The notes beneath the pieces were generated by a model. The model was not told where the DNA came from. It saw only the letters and a list, made by a program, of their open reading frames with translations, and searched no databases. Shown here one piece after another: positions 56,346 to 64,000 of a stretch of 64,000 nucleotides of DNA. The stretch covers positions 2,666,001 to 2,730,000 of the forward strand of contig NZ_CP069159.1 in assembly GCF_016811995.1 (NCBI RefSeq), given 5' to 3'. Source of the DNA: Citrobacter sp. R56. GTDB taxonomy: Bacteria; Pseudomonadota; Gammaproteobacteria; Enterobacterales; Enterobacteriaceae. The translations under genes were made by a program, and so were the position numbers. The first letter of the stretch is position 1. Each line of letters begins with the position of its first letter.

Positions 56346-58402
56346 ACGTCTGCCTGTCCGGGCAACGTCCCCTGCGCCAGCGCAATCAGGAAAGCGAATT
56401 CCAGCGCCACGCCTTCATACGATTTAAAGCGTCCTGATTTGCCGCCATGCCCGGAATCCATATCCGTACACAGCAGCAGCAGGCGCTCATCGGTTTTGAG
56501 TTCCCGCAGTTTTGCCACCCATTTGGCAGGCTCCCAGTACTGCACCTGGGAATCATGCAGGCCGGTGGTGACCAGAAGATGCGGGTAGCCCTGCGCGCGG
56601 ACATTATCGTAAGGGCTGTAGCGCTTCATGTAGGTGTAATATTCAGGATCCTGCGGGTTGCCCCACTCTTCAAACTCCCCGGTGGTCAATGGGATCGACT
56701 CGTCGAGCATGGTGGTTACCACATCCACAAACGGAACCTGCGCAATCACGCCGTGAAAAAGTTCAGGCCGCTCATTAATCGCAGCGCCCATCAGCATTCC
56801 CCCTGCGCTTCCCCCCATTCCATAGCACAATGAAGGCGAACCGTACCCCAGATTGACTAAGGCGTCACAAACATCCAGATAGTCGTTGAAGGTATTTTCT
56901 TTTTTCAGAAACTTGCCATCTTCGTACCACTGTTGTCCCAGTTCACCGCCGCCGCGCACATGCGCGATGGCGTAGACAAAGCCCCTATCCAGCAGACTGA
57001 GTCGACTGCTGCTGAAATCGGCATCCATGCTGGCACCGTAGGAACCATAGCCATACACCAGCAGCGGATTATGATGCCTGCGAAAATGCTTTTGATGGTA
57101 AACCAGTGAAACTGGCACCTCAGTGCCGTCACGGGCGGTTACCCACACGTGTTCACTGCGATAATTCGCCGCGTCAAATCCTGGGACATTGGTCTGTTTA
57201 AGGACCCGTCGCTCACCGGTGTCCATATCCAGTTCAAATAACGTATCCGGCGTCGTCATTGACGAGTAGCCATAGCGCAGGCGTGAGGTTTCCGGTTCGG
57301 GGTTGTAGGCAATCCAGCTCACATAAGCCGGATCGTCAAAAGCGATCCCCACCACTTCACCTGTTTTACGGTTTATTTGCCGCAGACTGGTCAATCCGCG
57401 CTGACGTTCTTCCACCACCAGCCAGTCGGTGAAAAGCGTGAACCCTTCCAGCATGATGGTCTCTCGCGGCGGGATCAGCGCTTCCCAGGCGTTTTCATCA
57501 CGGACACGCGTGCGGTACAGACCAAAATTTTTACCCTGCCGATTTGAACGCAGATAAAACGCATGCTGGTAGTGATCGAGGCTGTATTCATGATCCTTAC
57601 GGCGCGGTAAAAACACGAACGGTTCAGCGTCGGCAAGCTCCGCATCGATCAGGCGTACTTCACTGGTCGTCGCGCTGGCGAGTTGGATCACCACATAATG
57701 CTGCGACGTCGTTTTATGCAGACTGACATAAAACATATCGTCTTTTTCTTCGTAGACCAGGTCATCGCTGGATGTCGGTGTTCCGACCGTATGACGCCAC
57801 ACCTGGTATGGCAACAGCGTGACGGCGTGTTTACGCACGTAATAGAAGGTCTGTGAATCATTCGCCCACACCAGCTCCGGCTCGACATTATCCAGCAGTT
57901 CCGGATACCAGTTGCCGGTTTCCAGGTTGCGAAAGCGGATCCCATACTGGCGGCGGGAGAGATAATCCTCTGCCAGCGCCATAAGGCTGTTGTCGGGGGA
58001 AATCGCGAGCCCACCCAACGTATAAAACTCGCTGTGTGCCGCTCGCTGGTTGCCATCCAGCAACGTCTCCCATTCATCCCACTCTTCAGTGAACGCGGAT
58101 TGCCGCTGGTAGATGGCGTATTCGCATCCCGGCTCATAAAGATGTCGGTAGCGATAGCCATTCTTTATGTAAGGCGCGGAGACATCCTGAGGGGGGATCC
58201 TGTCGATAATTTCTTTCAGCACACGCTCCTGGAGCGCTTGCTGAGAAGCCATGACCTTGTGCCCGTAGGCATTTTCCTGATGCAGATAATCCAGCACATC
58301 TGGCTGCGCACGGGAGTCGTCGCGCAGCCAGTAGTAGTTGTCGATTCGGGTGTCGCCATGCACGGTCATGGCGTGAGGAATTTTGTGCGCTTTTGGTAGC
58401 AT
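56342..58402 (-). CDS. ptrB: oligopeptidase B
   Basis: A cytoplasmic trypsin-like S9A serine peptidase of 686 residues that cuts after Arg/Lys in short peptides. An N-terminal beta-propeller covers about 70-400, and a C-terminal alpha/beta-hydrolase domain has Ser in [13 protein letters not shown], Asp in the [15 protein letters not shown] region, and His in [15 protein letters not shown] 58402 ([10 protein letters not shown]) matches the E. coli start. Confidence 0.96.
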   Translation of the reverse strand: MLPKAHKIPHAMTVHGDTRIDNYYWLRDDSRAQPDVLDYLHQENAYGHKVMASQQALQERVLKEIIDRIPPQDVSAPYIKNGYRYRHLYEPGCEYAIYQRQSAFTEEWDEWETLLDGNQRAAHSEFYTLGGLAISPDNSLMALAEDYLSRRQYGIRFRNLETGNWYPELLDNVEPELVWANDSQTFYYVRKHAVTLLPYQVWRHTVGTPTSSDDLVYEEKDDMFYVSLHKTTSQHYVVIQLASATTSEVRLIDAELADAEPFVFLPRRKDHEYSLDHYQHAFYLRSNRQGKNFGLYRTRVRDENAWEALIPPRETIMLEGFTLFTDWLVVEERQRGLTSLRQINRKTGEVVGIAFDDPAYVSWIAYNPEPETSRLRYGYSSMTTPDTLFELDMDTGERRVLKQTNVPGFDAANYRSEHVWVTARDGTEVPVSLVYHQKHFRRHHNPLLVYGYGSYGASMDADFSSSRLSLLDRGFVYAIAHVRGGGELGQQWYEDGKFLKKENTFNDYLDVCDALVNLGYGSPSLCYGMGGSAGGMLMGAAINERPELFHGVIAQVPFVDVVTTMLDESIPLTTGEFEEWGNPQDPEYYTYMKRYSPYDNVRAQGYPHLLVTTGLHDSQVQYWEPAKWVAKLRELKTDERLLLLCTDMDSGHGGKSGRFKSYEGVALEFAFLIALAQGTLPGQADV

Positions 58403-58489
58403 GTCATTGTTCTTTTGCAATATACACTCTATAAGGTGTGGCAAAAGTTACGCGCAATGCAAGCGAAACATGCGACTTCGCAAAGTGGA

Positions 58490-59149
58490 TTAACCCGGCA
58501 ACGCCTGTTTTTGTTGTTGCAGATCCCGCTCAATATCTTCCCGGACGTCCTGCGGGATCTTCAGGGCATCGCCCAGCGCGTTGAGGTAGCTGCGCTCCAT
58601 AAAGTGGTCAATATCGATTGCCGCACAGCTCAGGAAGTAAATTTCCAGCGCCTCTTCTTCATTACGGATCCCCTGCGCCAGTCGCTGCGGGTCGAGCGGT
58701 TGTTCAATGGCGTGTTCAATGAGTTTCCGCCCCTGTTCTTCCACACCGGCTTCACGCAGTTGTTGTTCAATGGCCGCGCGCTCTTTCGCATCAATATGCC
58801 CATCGCTTTTTGCCGCAAAGACCAGCGCCAGAATCAGTCGCTCGGTACGCACATCAAGCGGTGTGCTATGTGTGCCAAACTGCGGTTCATCCTGATGCGC
58901 CGTACGGACTTTATCTTTGTACTTATTCCATAACACCGTACCAGCGACGGCGCCGCCGCCCACCAGCAACGCGCTGGTGCCGTATTTGGTCAGTAATTTA
59001 CGAGACGATTTATTGGCGACCAGTAAACCCGCCAGGCCGCCTAACGCGCCAGGAACCAGCAGTTTACTGAGACCCTGATCACCAGAAGACGATGAAGAAG
59101 ACCCTTTTTGCCCGAGAAGAGATTGTAATTGGTTCAACCAGTTAGCCAT
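58490..59149 (-). CDS. yebE: DUF533 inner-membrane protein YebE
   Basis: A 219-residue protein. The N-terminal third is Gly/Ser-rich with one or two hydrophobic stretches ([15 protein letters not shown] and [17 protein letters not shown]). The C-terminal half is a TerB-like helical domain ([20 protein letters not shown]). In E. coli it is a Cpx-regulon member; the biochemical role is unknown. Confidence 0.92.
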   Translation of the reverse strand: MANWLNQLQSLLGQKGSSSSSSGDQGLSKLLVPGALGGLAGLLVANKSSRKLLTKYGTSALLVGGGAVAGTVLWNKYKDKVRTAHQDEPQFGTHSTPLDVRTERLILALVFAAKSDGHIDAKERAAIEQQLREAGVEEQGRKLIEHAIEQPLDPQRLAQGIRNEEEALEIYFLSCAAIDIDHFMERSYLNALGDALKIPQDVREDIERDLQQQKQALPG

Positions 59150-59244
59150 GTAGCCCCCTCAAGTACAGACGATTTGTCGTCAAAGCGTACCCGAGGGGAT
59201 GTCAGGAAGTGTCTATATCCGCAAAAGATGCGCAAATTCGGTGA

Positions 59245-59601
59245 TTAGCGCAATTGGTACTCCGCCTTTCCTGCGCCGCAATCGACGCTCACCTGATAGT
59301 GGAGATCGGCGCTTTTACCGCGCGCGGTCAGCGGCACTGACCATTTACCCTCTTTGCCCACAATGTCCTGCGCATTTACCCATACCACCGGATCGATTTG
59401 CCCCAGCGTTTTTTGATCATCAGCCCAGCGCACAATGCGGTTTTGCTGATAATCACGCTTTACGCTCGCGGCAATACCTTCAGCATCCAGACCTTCACAC
59501 TTTGGAAACGTCACCGATTTGCTGTCGGGATTATTAGCGGCGAAGACCGATACGCTGGCGGATAACAACAGCAGGCTCAACAGCGCTCCTCTCTTATTCA
59601 T
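59245..59601 (-). CDS. yebF: extracellular protein YebF
   Basis: A 118-residue protein with a signal peptide ([20 protein letters not shown]). It is known in E. coli to be exported to the periplasm and then out of the cell through porins. The mature domain keeps the disulfide cysteines TFPKCEGLD and [12 protein letters not shown] 59601 gives the standard length. Confidence 0.93.
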   Translation of the reverse strand: MNKRGALLSLLLLSASVSVFAANNPDSKSVTFPKCEGLDAEGIAASVKRDYQQNRIVRWADDQKTLGQIDPVVWVNAQDIVGKEGKWSVPLTARGKSADLHYQVSVDCGAGKAEYQLR

Positions 59602-59666
59602 ACTTTTCTCCTTAGCACATGATTCAGGAAAAGCATGGTACAAAACGTCAGGAGCGCAAGTCAGAT

Positions 59667-59957
59667 TCAGGCGGCCTGGGTATCTTCCTCTGCGGACGCC
59701 GCGTTATCGACGGCCTGTGGAGAAGGTAATTTGCCGGTTTTCAGGATCGTACTCAGCACATCCTTCTGTTCAGCCAGCCAGAGAGACAGCGCTTCGCGTT
59801 GTTCGTCCTCCAGTGCGACCGGAGACTGCTCAAGCCACGTGTCGAGCAAATCTGCTGTATCGAGCATTTTGTCGTATGCATCGGCTTCCTTTTTGCTGGT
59901 AAAAGACATCTTCTCCTCACCTTCCCGAATGACTACGTATTTAACTTCAACCGCCAT
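59667..59957 (-). CDS. yebG: SOS-induced protein YebG
   Basis: A 96-residue protein starting [23 protein letters not shown]-damage-inducible in E. coli; its function is unsettled. The LexA box 20 bases upstream shows the SOS control directly. ATG 59957 is preferred over the longer frame to 60020, which would run through that operator. Confidence 0.93.
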   Translation of the reverse strand: MAVEVKYVVIREGEEKMSFTSKKEADAYDKMLDTADLLDTWLEQSPVALEDEQREALSLWLAEQKDVLSTILKTGKLPSPQAVDNAASAEEDTQAA

Positions 59958-59977
59958 TTTGCAGCCTCTCAATATAC

Positions 59978-59993
59978 CTGTATTTTTGTACAG
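59978..59993. promoter_or_regulatory. LexA operator of yebG
   Basis: CTGTATTTTTGTACAG fits CTG-N10-CAG exactly and is nearly palindromic. It lies 21-36 bases upstream of the yebG ATG, where it would cover the promoter. Confidence 0.9.
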
Positions 59994-60037
59994 TATATTA
60001 CTTTTCGGCATTGAAATCAACCTGGCAATAAAGACAG

Positions 60038-60053
60038 ACGCAAACGTTTTCGT
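60038..60053. promoter_or_regulatory. PurR operator of purT
   Basis: ACGCAAACGTTTTCGT matches the PurR consensus ACGCAAACGTTTTCNT at every fixed position. It lies 36 bases before the purT ATG. PurR with hypoxanthine or guanine would repress purT. Confidence 0.92.
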
Positions 60054-60088
60054 ATATACTGCGCCCGGATAAATCAGGGGATATTTTT

Positions 60089-61267
60089 ATGACGTTATTA
60101 GGCACAGCGCTGCGTCCGGCAGCGACGCGGGTGATGTTATTGGGTTCAGGCGAACTGGGTAAGGAAGTGGCGATTGAATGCCAGCGTTTGGGCGTCGAAG
60201 TGATCGCCGTCGATCGCTACCCCGACGCGCCAGCGATGCATGTCGCTCACCGTTCGCATGTCATCAATATGCTGGATGGCGACGCGTTACGCCGCGTGGT
60301 TGAACTTGAAAAACCGCATTTTATCGTGCCGGAAATTGAAGCGATCGCCACCGATATGCTGGTAAAACTGGAGCAGGAAGGGCTGAATGTCGTCCCCTGT
60401 GCCCGGGCGACCCAATTGACCATGAACCGTGAGGGGATCCGTCGGCTGGCTGCAGAAGAACTGGCGTTGCCAACCTCCTCGTTCCGCTTTGCAGACAGTG
60501 AAGCTACCTTCCGTGAAGCCGTGGCAGAGATCGGTATTCCCTGTATCGTTAAGCCGGTAATGAGCTCTTCGGGTAAAGGGCAAAGTTTTATTCGCTCTGC
60601 CGGGCAACTGGCGCAGGCGTGGGACTACGCGCAACAAGGCGGTCGCGCCGGTGCGGGCCGGGTAATCGTCGAAGGGGTGGTGAATTTCGATTTTGAAATT
60701 ACGCTGCTGACCGTCAGCGCCATTGATGGCGTCCATTTTTGCGCCCCCGTCGGCCACCGTCAGGAAGATGGCGATTACCGCGAATCCTGGCAGCCGCAGC
60801 AAATGACGCCGCTGGCCCTTGAGCGAGCGCAGGAAATTGCCCGTAAAGTGGTGCTGGCGTTAGGCGGCCACGGCTTATTTGGTGTCGAACTGTTTGTTTG
60901 CGGCGACGAGGTTATCTTCAGCGAGGTGTCTCCCCGTCCACACGACACCGGGATGGTCACGATGATCTCTCAGGATCTGTCGGAATTTGCTCTGCACGTT
61001 CGCGCCTTCCTCGGTCTGCCCGTTGGCGCGATTCGCCAGTATGGCCCTGCCGCCTCGGCCGTTGTCCTGCCGCAGCTCACCAGTCAGAATGTGTCGTTTG
61101 ATAATGTGCAGGCGGCGGTTGGCGCTGGTCTGCAGGTAAGATTCTTTGGGAAACCAGAGATCGACGGCACCCGTCGCCTGGGCGTCGCGCTGGCAACTGG
61201 CGTGAGCGTTGAAGAGGCCATCGCACGCGCGAAAGACGCCGCCGCTCAGATAAAAGTCAGCGCATAA
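60089..61267 (+). CDS. purT: formate-dependent phosphoribosylglycinamide formyltransferase PurT
   Basis: ATP-grasp enzyme of 392 residues that formylates GAR using formate and ATP, an alternative to PurN in purine synthesis. The N-terminal domain has [19 protein letters not shown], the ATP-grasp phosphate loop is [12 protein letters not shown], and metal ligands lie in [20 protein letters not shown]. It is preceded by the PurR box and divergent from yebG. Confidence 0.97.
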   Translation: MTLLGTALRPAATRVMLLGSGELGKEVAIECQRLGVEVIAVDRYPDAPAMHVAHRSHVINMLDGDALRRVVELEKPHFIVPEIEAIATDMLVKLEQEGLNVVPCARATQLTMNREGIRRLAAEELALPTSSFRFADSEATFREAVAEIGIPCIVKPVMSSSGKGQSFIRSAGQLAQAWDYAQQGGRAGAGRVIVEGVVNFDFEITLLTVSAIDGVHFCAPVGHRQEDGDYRESWQPQQMTPLALERAQEIARKVVLALGGHGLFGVELFVCGDEVIFSEVSPRPHDTGMVTMISQDLSEFALHVRAFLGLPVGAIRQYGPAASAVVLPQLTSQNVSFDNVQAAVGAGLQVRFFGKPEIDGTRRLGVALATGVSVEEAIARAKDAAAQIKVSA

Positions 61268-61270
61268 AAA

Positions 61271-61322
61271 AACGGGCCAAATGGCCCGTTCAGGCAAAGC
61301 CCGGTGGTGTACCGGGCTTTTT
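61271..61322. terminator. paired terminators between purT and eda
   Basis: The first hairpin AACGGGCC-AAAT-GGCCCGTT (61271-61290) follows the purT stop. The second, AAAGCCCGGT / ACCGGGCTTT (61296-61320), ends in TTTTTATT on the plus strand and has A-rich flanks for eda on the minus strand. Confidence 0.85.
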
Positions 61323-61328
61323 ATTCAC

Positions 61329-61970
61329 TTACTGTTTCGCGCCTTCTACCGCTTCGCGAGCCAGTTGAGTAATGCGGTCGTAATCACCCGCTTCCAGCGC
61401 ATCGGCCGGAACCAGCCAGGAACCACCGATACACAGCACGCTTTTCAGCGCCAGGTAATCACGGTAGTTAGCCGGAGAGATACCACCGGTCGGGCAGAAA
61501 CGCACCTGAGAGAACGGACCCGCAATCGCCTGCAGCGCTTTGGTGCCGCCGTTGGCTTCCGCTGGGAAGAATTTGAACTCTTTCAGACCGTAGTCCATAC
61601 CCAGCATCAGTTCAGAAACGGTGCTGATACCCGGAATCAACGGGATCGTCCCTTCGGTTGCCGCTTTCAACAGAGGCTCGGTCAGACCCGGGCTAATGGC
61701 GAACTGCGCGCCCGCTTCAGTCACTTCTGCCAGCTGCTGCGGGTTCAGTACGGTACCCGCACCGATAATCGCGTCTGGCACTTCTTTGGCAATCGCGCGG
61801 ATAGCATCCATCGCACATGCGGTACGTAAGGTCACTTCCAGAACGCGCACACCACCTGCAACCAGCGCTTTTGCCATCGGCACCGCGTGTTCCAGTTTAT
61901 TCACCACAATCACCGGAACTACCGGGCCCGTGGTCAGGATTGCTTCCGCACTTGTTTTCCAGTTTTTCAT
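61329..61970 (-). CDS. eda: KHG/KDPG aldolase
   Basis: Class I aldolase of 213 residues that cleaves 2-keto-3-deoxy-6-phosphogluconate to pyruvate and glyceraldehyde 3-phosphate. The Schiff-base Lys is in [14 protein letters not shown], the catalytic Glu in VLEVTLRT, and the phosphate loop is CPTGGIS. It is 37 bases downstream of edd and, in E. coli, is additionally controlled by KdgR, whose gene is in this window. Confidence 0.97.
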   Translation of the reverse strand: MKNWKTSAEAILTTGPVVPVIVVNKLEHAVPMAKALVAGGVRVLEVTLRTACAMDAIRAIAKEVPDAIIGAGTVLNPQQLAEVTEAGAQFAISPGLTEPLLKAATEGTIPLIPGISTVSELMLGMDYGLKEFKFFPAEANGGTKALQAIAGPFSQVRFCPTGGISPANYRDYLALKSVLCIGGSWLVPADALEAGDYDRITQLAREAVEGAKQ

Positions 61971-62007
61971 CAGAGTTTTTCTCTCGCCTGATTACAAAAT
62001 TTTCGTT

Positions 62008-63819
62008 TTAAAAAGTGATACAGGTTGCGCCCTGCTCCGCACCGGAGAGTTTTTCGCGCAACGCGCTGAACATCTCACGTCCTGTCCCTACTCTTGATGA
62101 GCTCAGATCCGGGATGTGAGGCTGGCGAGCGGCAAGTTCCGCTTCATCGACCAGCAGAGTCAGTTCACCTGTCTGTCCGTTCACACGAATGATGTCGCCA
62201 TCGCGCACTTTCGCCAGTAACCCACCATCGTAAGCTTCCGGCGTGACATGGATTGCTGAAGGCACTTTACCTGAAGCACCGGAAAGCCGTCCATCGGTAA
62301 CTAACGCAATTTTGAAACAACGGTCCAATAATACACCAAGTGGCGGCATGAGTTTGTGCAATTCTGGCATTCCGTTCGCTTTTGGTCCCTGATGGCGTAC
62401 GACTACCACGCAATCACGGTCCAACAACCCGACCTCAAATGCCGGTAATACGTCGTGCTGGCTCTCAAAGACAATGGCTGGCGCTTCAATGACCTGGTTT
62501 TCAACCGGTACCGCAGAGGTTTTCATCACTGCACGCCCCAGGTTGCCGCTCAGCACTTTCGTCCCGCCGTGGTGCGAGAACGGCTTATCAAAGGTGGCGA
62601 TAACATTGCTATCAAGAGACTTCGCCGCCCCTTCACGCCAGTCCAGCTCGCCATTGTTCAGCCACGGTTCCAGGGTATAACGAGACAAGCCAAAGCCCGC
62701 CACGGTGTTGACGTCTTCATGCAGCAGGCCCGCGTTCAGCAGTTCACGCATCAGTACAGGCACCCCGCCCGCCGCCTGGAAGTGGTTAATGTCCGCCGGG
62801 CCATTCGGGTAGAGGCGAGCCATCAGTGGGACGACATCTGAAAGGTCGGAGAAGTCATCCCAGTTGATCACAATACCGGCGGCGCGCGCCATTGCCACCA
62901 GGTGCATGGTGTGGTTGGTTGAGCCGCCCGTAGCGAGCAGCGCGACAATACCGTTCACCACCACTTTTTCGTCAATCATTTTACCGACAGGCATCCATTC
63001 GTTGCCGTTGCCGGTCAAACGCGTCACTTGACGGGCTGCCGCCGCGGTCAGTGCTTCACGCAACGGCGCATCGGGATGCACAAAGGAGGAGCCCGGTAAT
63101 TGCATCCCCATAAACTCCACCACCATTTGGTTGGTGTTGGCGGTACCGTAAAACGTACAGGTGCCTGGCGCATGGTAAGAGGCGGCTTCGGATTCCAGCA
63201 GCGCCATGCGGTCAACCTTACCTTCGGCATAAAGCTGGCGAATACGAACTTTTTCTTTATTTGGCAGGCCGCTGGCCATCGGCCCAGACGGCACGAAAAT
63301 GGACGGCAGATGACCAAACGAGAGCGCCGCCATCGCCAGCCCCGGGACGATTTTGTCACACACGCCGAGGAACAACGCCCCATCGAACATGTTGTGCGAC
63401 AGCCCGACCGCCGCCGACATGGCAATGACTTCGCGGCTCAGGAGTGACAGTTCCATTCCATCCTGGCCCTGGGTCACACCATCACACATCGCAGGCACGC
63501 CGCCCGCCACCTGACCAATCGCATTCGCCTTGTGCAGCGCTTTGCGGATAATCTCAGGGTAATGCTCATAAGGCTGGTGCGCAGAAAGCATGTCGTTATA
63601 GGAGGTAATGATCGCGATATTGTTACGCAACATGCTTTTCAGCGACGCTTTATCGTCGGGTTGGCACGCCGCAAATCCGTGCGCCAGGTTTCCGCACGCC
63701 AGCTGGGAGCGGTGAACCGTCGACGTTTTCGCTTGCTCAATACGGGCAAGGTAGGCAGAACGTGTCTTGTGAGAACGTTCGATAATACGTTGTGTTACGC
63801 GTAACAAATTCGGATTCAT
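62008..63819 (-). CDS. edd: 6-phosphogluconate dehydratase
   Basis: The first enzyme of the Entner-Doudoroff pathway, a 603-residue IlvD/Edd-family [4Fe-4S] dehydratase. Cluster cysteines appear in [21 protein letters not shown] and [11 protein letters not shown]. The C-terminal domain has [20 protein letters not shown]. It forms an operon with eda. The next gene upstream, outside the window, should be zwf. Confidence 0.97.
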   Translation of the reverse strand: MNPNLLRVTQRIIERSHKTRSAYLARIEQAKTSTVHRSQLACGNLAHGFAACQPDDKASLKSMLRNNIAIITSYNDMLSAHQPYEHYPEIIRKALHKANAIGQVAGGVPAMCDGVTQGQDGMELSLLSREVIAMSAAVGLSHNMFDGALFLGVCDKIVPGLAMAALSFGHLPSIFVPSGPMASGLPNKEKVRIRQLYAEGKVDRMALLESEAASYHAPGTCTFYGTANTNQMVVEFMGMQLPGSSFVHPDAPLREALTAAAARQVTRLTGNGNEWMPVGKMIDEKVVVNGIVALLATGGSTNHTMHLVAMARAAGIVINWDDFSDLSDVVPLMARLYPNGPADINHFQAAGGVPVLMRELLNAGLLHEDVNTVAGFGLSRYTLEPWLNNGELDWREGAAKSLDSNVIATFDKPFSHHGGTKVLSGNLGRAVMKTSAVPVENQVIEAPAIVFESQHDVLPAFEVGLLDRDCVVVVRHQGPKANGMPELHKLMPPLGVLLDRCFKIALVTDGRLSGASGKVPSAIHVTPEAYDGGLLAKVRDGDIIRVNGQTGELTLLVDEAELAARQPHIPDLSSSRVGTGREMFSALREKLSGAEQGATCITF

Positions 63820-63946
63820 AGAGGCTCCTAAAATTTATCTGTCCGGGCCGCAGGATTACCAATGTGTTTCATCAGGGTTAAATAATGCTGAAACGCTTGT
63901 AAGCCGTAGCTCAGGGGCAAAATCGTTTCAGTCAGTGTAATAAAAA
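63820..63946 (-). promoter_or_regulatory. edd promoter region
   Basis: About 130 bp between the terminator of the upstream gene and the edd ATG, with AGGAGCC as minus-strand ribosome-binding site (near 63826). In E. coli edd is repressed by GntR; no convincing GntR palindrome was found by eye. Confidence 0.4.
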
Positions 63947-63976
63947 AAGCCCCGCGGGTGAATCCACGCGGGGCTT
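63947..63976 (-). terminator. terminator of the gene upstream of edd (expected zwf)
   Basis: AAGCCCCGCG (63947-63956) pairs perfectly with CGCGGGGCTT (63967-63976). The A run at 63942-63948 becomes a T tract on the minus strand, so it ends a minus-strand gene lying beyond the window edge. Confidence 0.85.
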
Positions 63977-64000
63977 AAAAGTGCAAAAATTATTCTGCAA

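Noticed and set aside
1-64000. CRISPR arrays, IS elements, tRNA or rRNA genes
   Set aside because: No regularly spaced repeats, no transposase apart from the serine recombinases, and no tRNA- or rRNA-like sequence were found by eye.

Overview
The window is a stretch of enterobacterial chromosome, most likely Citrobacter or a close relative. The backbone keeps the gene order known from Escherichia coli and Salmonella: tsaB-yoaA-yoaB-yoaH-pabB-nudL-sdaA-pdeD-yoaE-manXYZ-yobD-mntP-rlmA-cspC-yobF-yebO-mgrB-yobH-kdgR-yebQ-htpX-prc-proQ-msrC-letAB-rsmF-yebV-yebW-pphA, then sdsR/sraC-yebY-yebZ-yobA-holE-yobB-exoX-ptrB-yebE-yebF-yebG-purT-eda-edd. A second FtsI-type transpeptidase gene between rlmA and cspC is absent from E. 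coli K-12 but known at this position in Salmonella (PBP3SAL), which argues against E. coli. The genus call is inference from protein similarity and synteny.

Backbone 1-20,600: tRNA modification (tsaB), DNA repair (yoaA), folate (pabB), serine catabolism (sdaA), c-di-GMP turnover (pdeD), the mannose PTS (manXYZ), manganese export under a riboswitch (mntP), rRNA methylation, cold-shock-type RNA chaperone, PhoPQ feedback (mgrB) and pectin/KDG repression (kdgR).

Accessory region 1 (20,832-24,044): a 3.2-kb element carrying two serine recombinases and one membrane/coiled-coil protein of unknown function is inserted inside yebQ. A 9-bp direct repeat flanks it, and joining the flanks at the repeat restores the yebQ reading frame. 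The large recombinase appears frameshifted near its C terminus.

Backbone 24,045-36,603: the rest of yebQ, then htpX, prc, proQ, msrC, the LetAB lipid-transport system, rsmF, yebV, yebW and pphA.

Accessory region 2 (about 36,753-52,665) lies between pphA and the sRNA gene sdsR. It reads as two elements stacked at the 3' end of sdsR. The left part (36.8-45.9 kb) carries metabolic cargo: a short-chain dehydrogenase, a TolA-domain-III-like lipoprotein, an alpha/beta hydrolase, an FAD oxidoreductase, and a LysR regulator divergent from an MFS transporter plus M20 amidohydrolase pair. It ends in a decayed integrase C terminus. The right part (45.9-52.6 kb) is a lambdoid prophage reduced to an integrase C terminus, a ninG fragment, the C-terminal part of a tail-tip (J-type) gene, a broken tailspike, an apparently intact O-antigen-polymerase-like gene preceded by an overlapping 29-residue membrane peptide, and a few small phage-like genes. 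The peptide/polymerase pair resembles a phage serotype-conversion module and is the most interesting candidate system here, together with the recombinase element in yebQ.

Backbone 52,666-64,000: sdsR and its antisense sraC, copper-related yebY-yebZ-yobA, holE, exoX, ptrB, secreted YebF, SOS gene yebG with a LexA box, purT with a PurR box, and the Entner-Doudoroff genes eda and edd.
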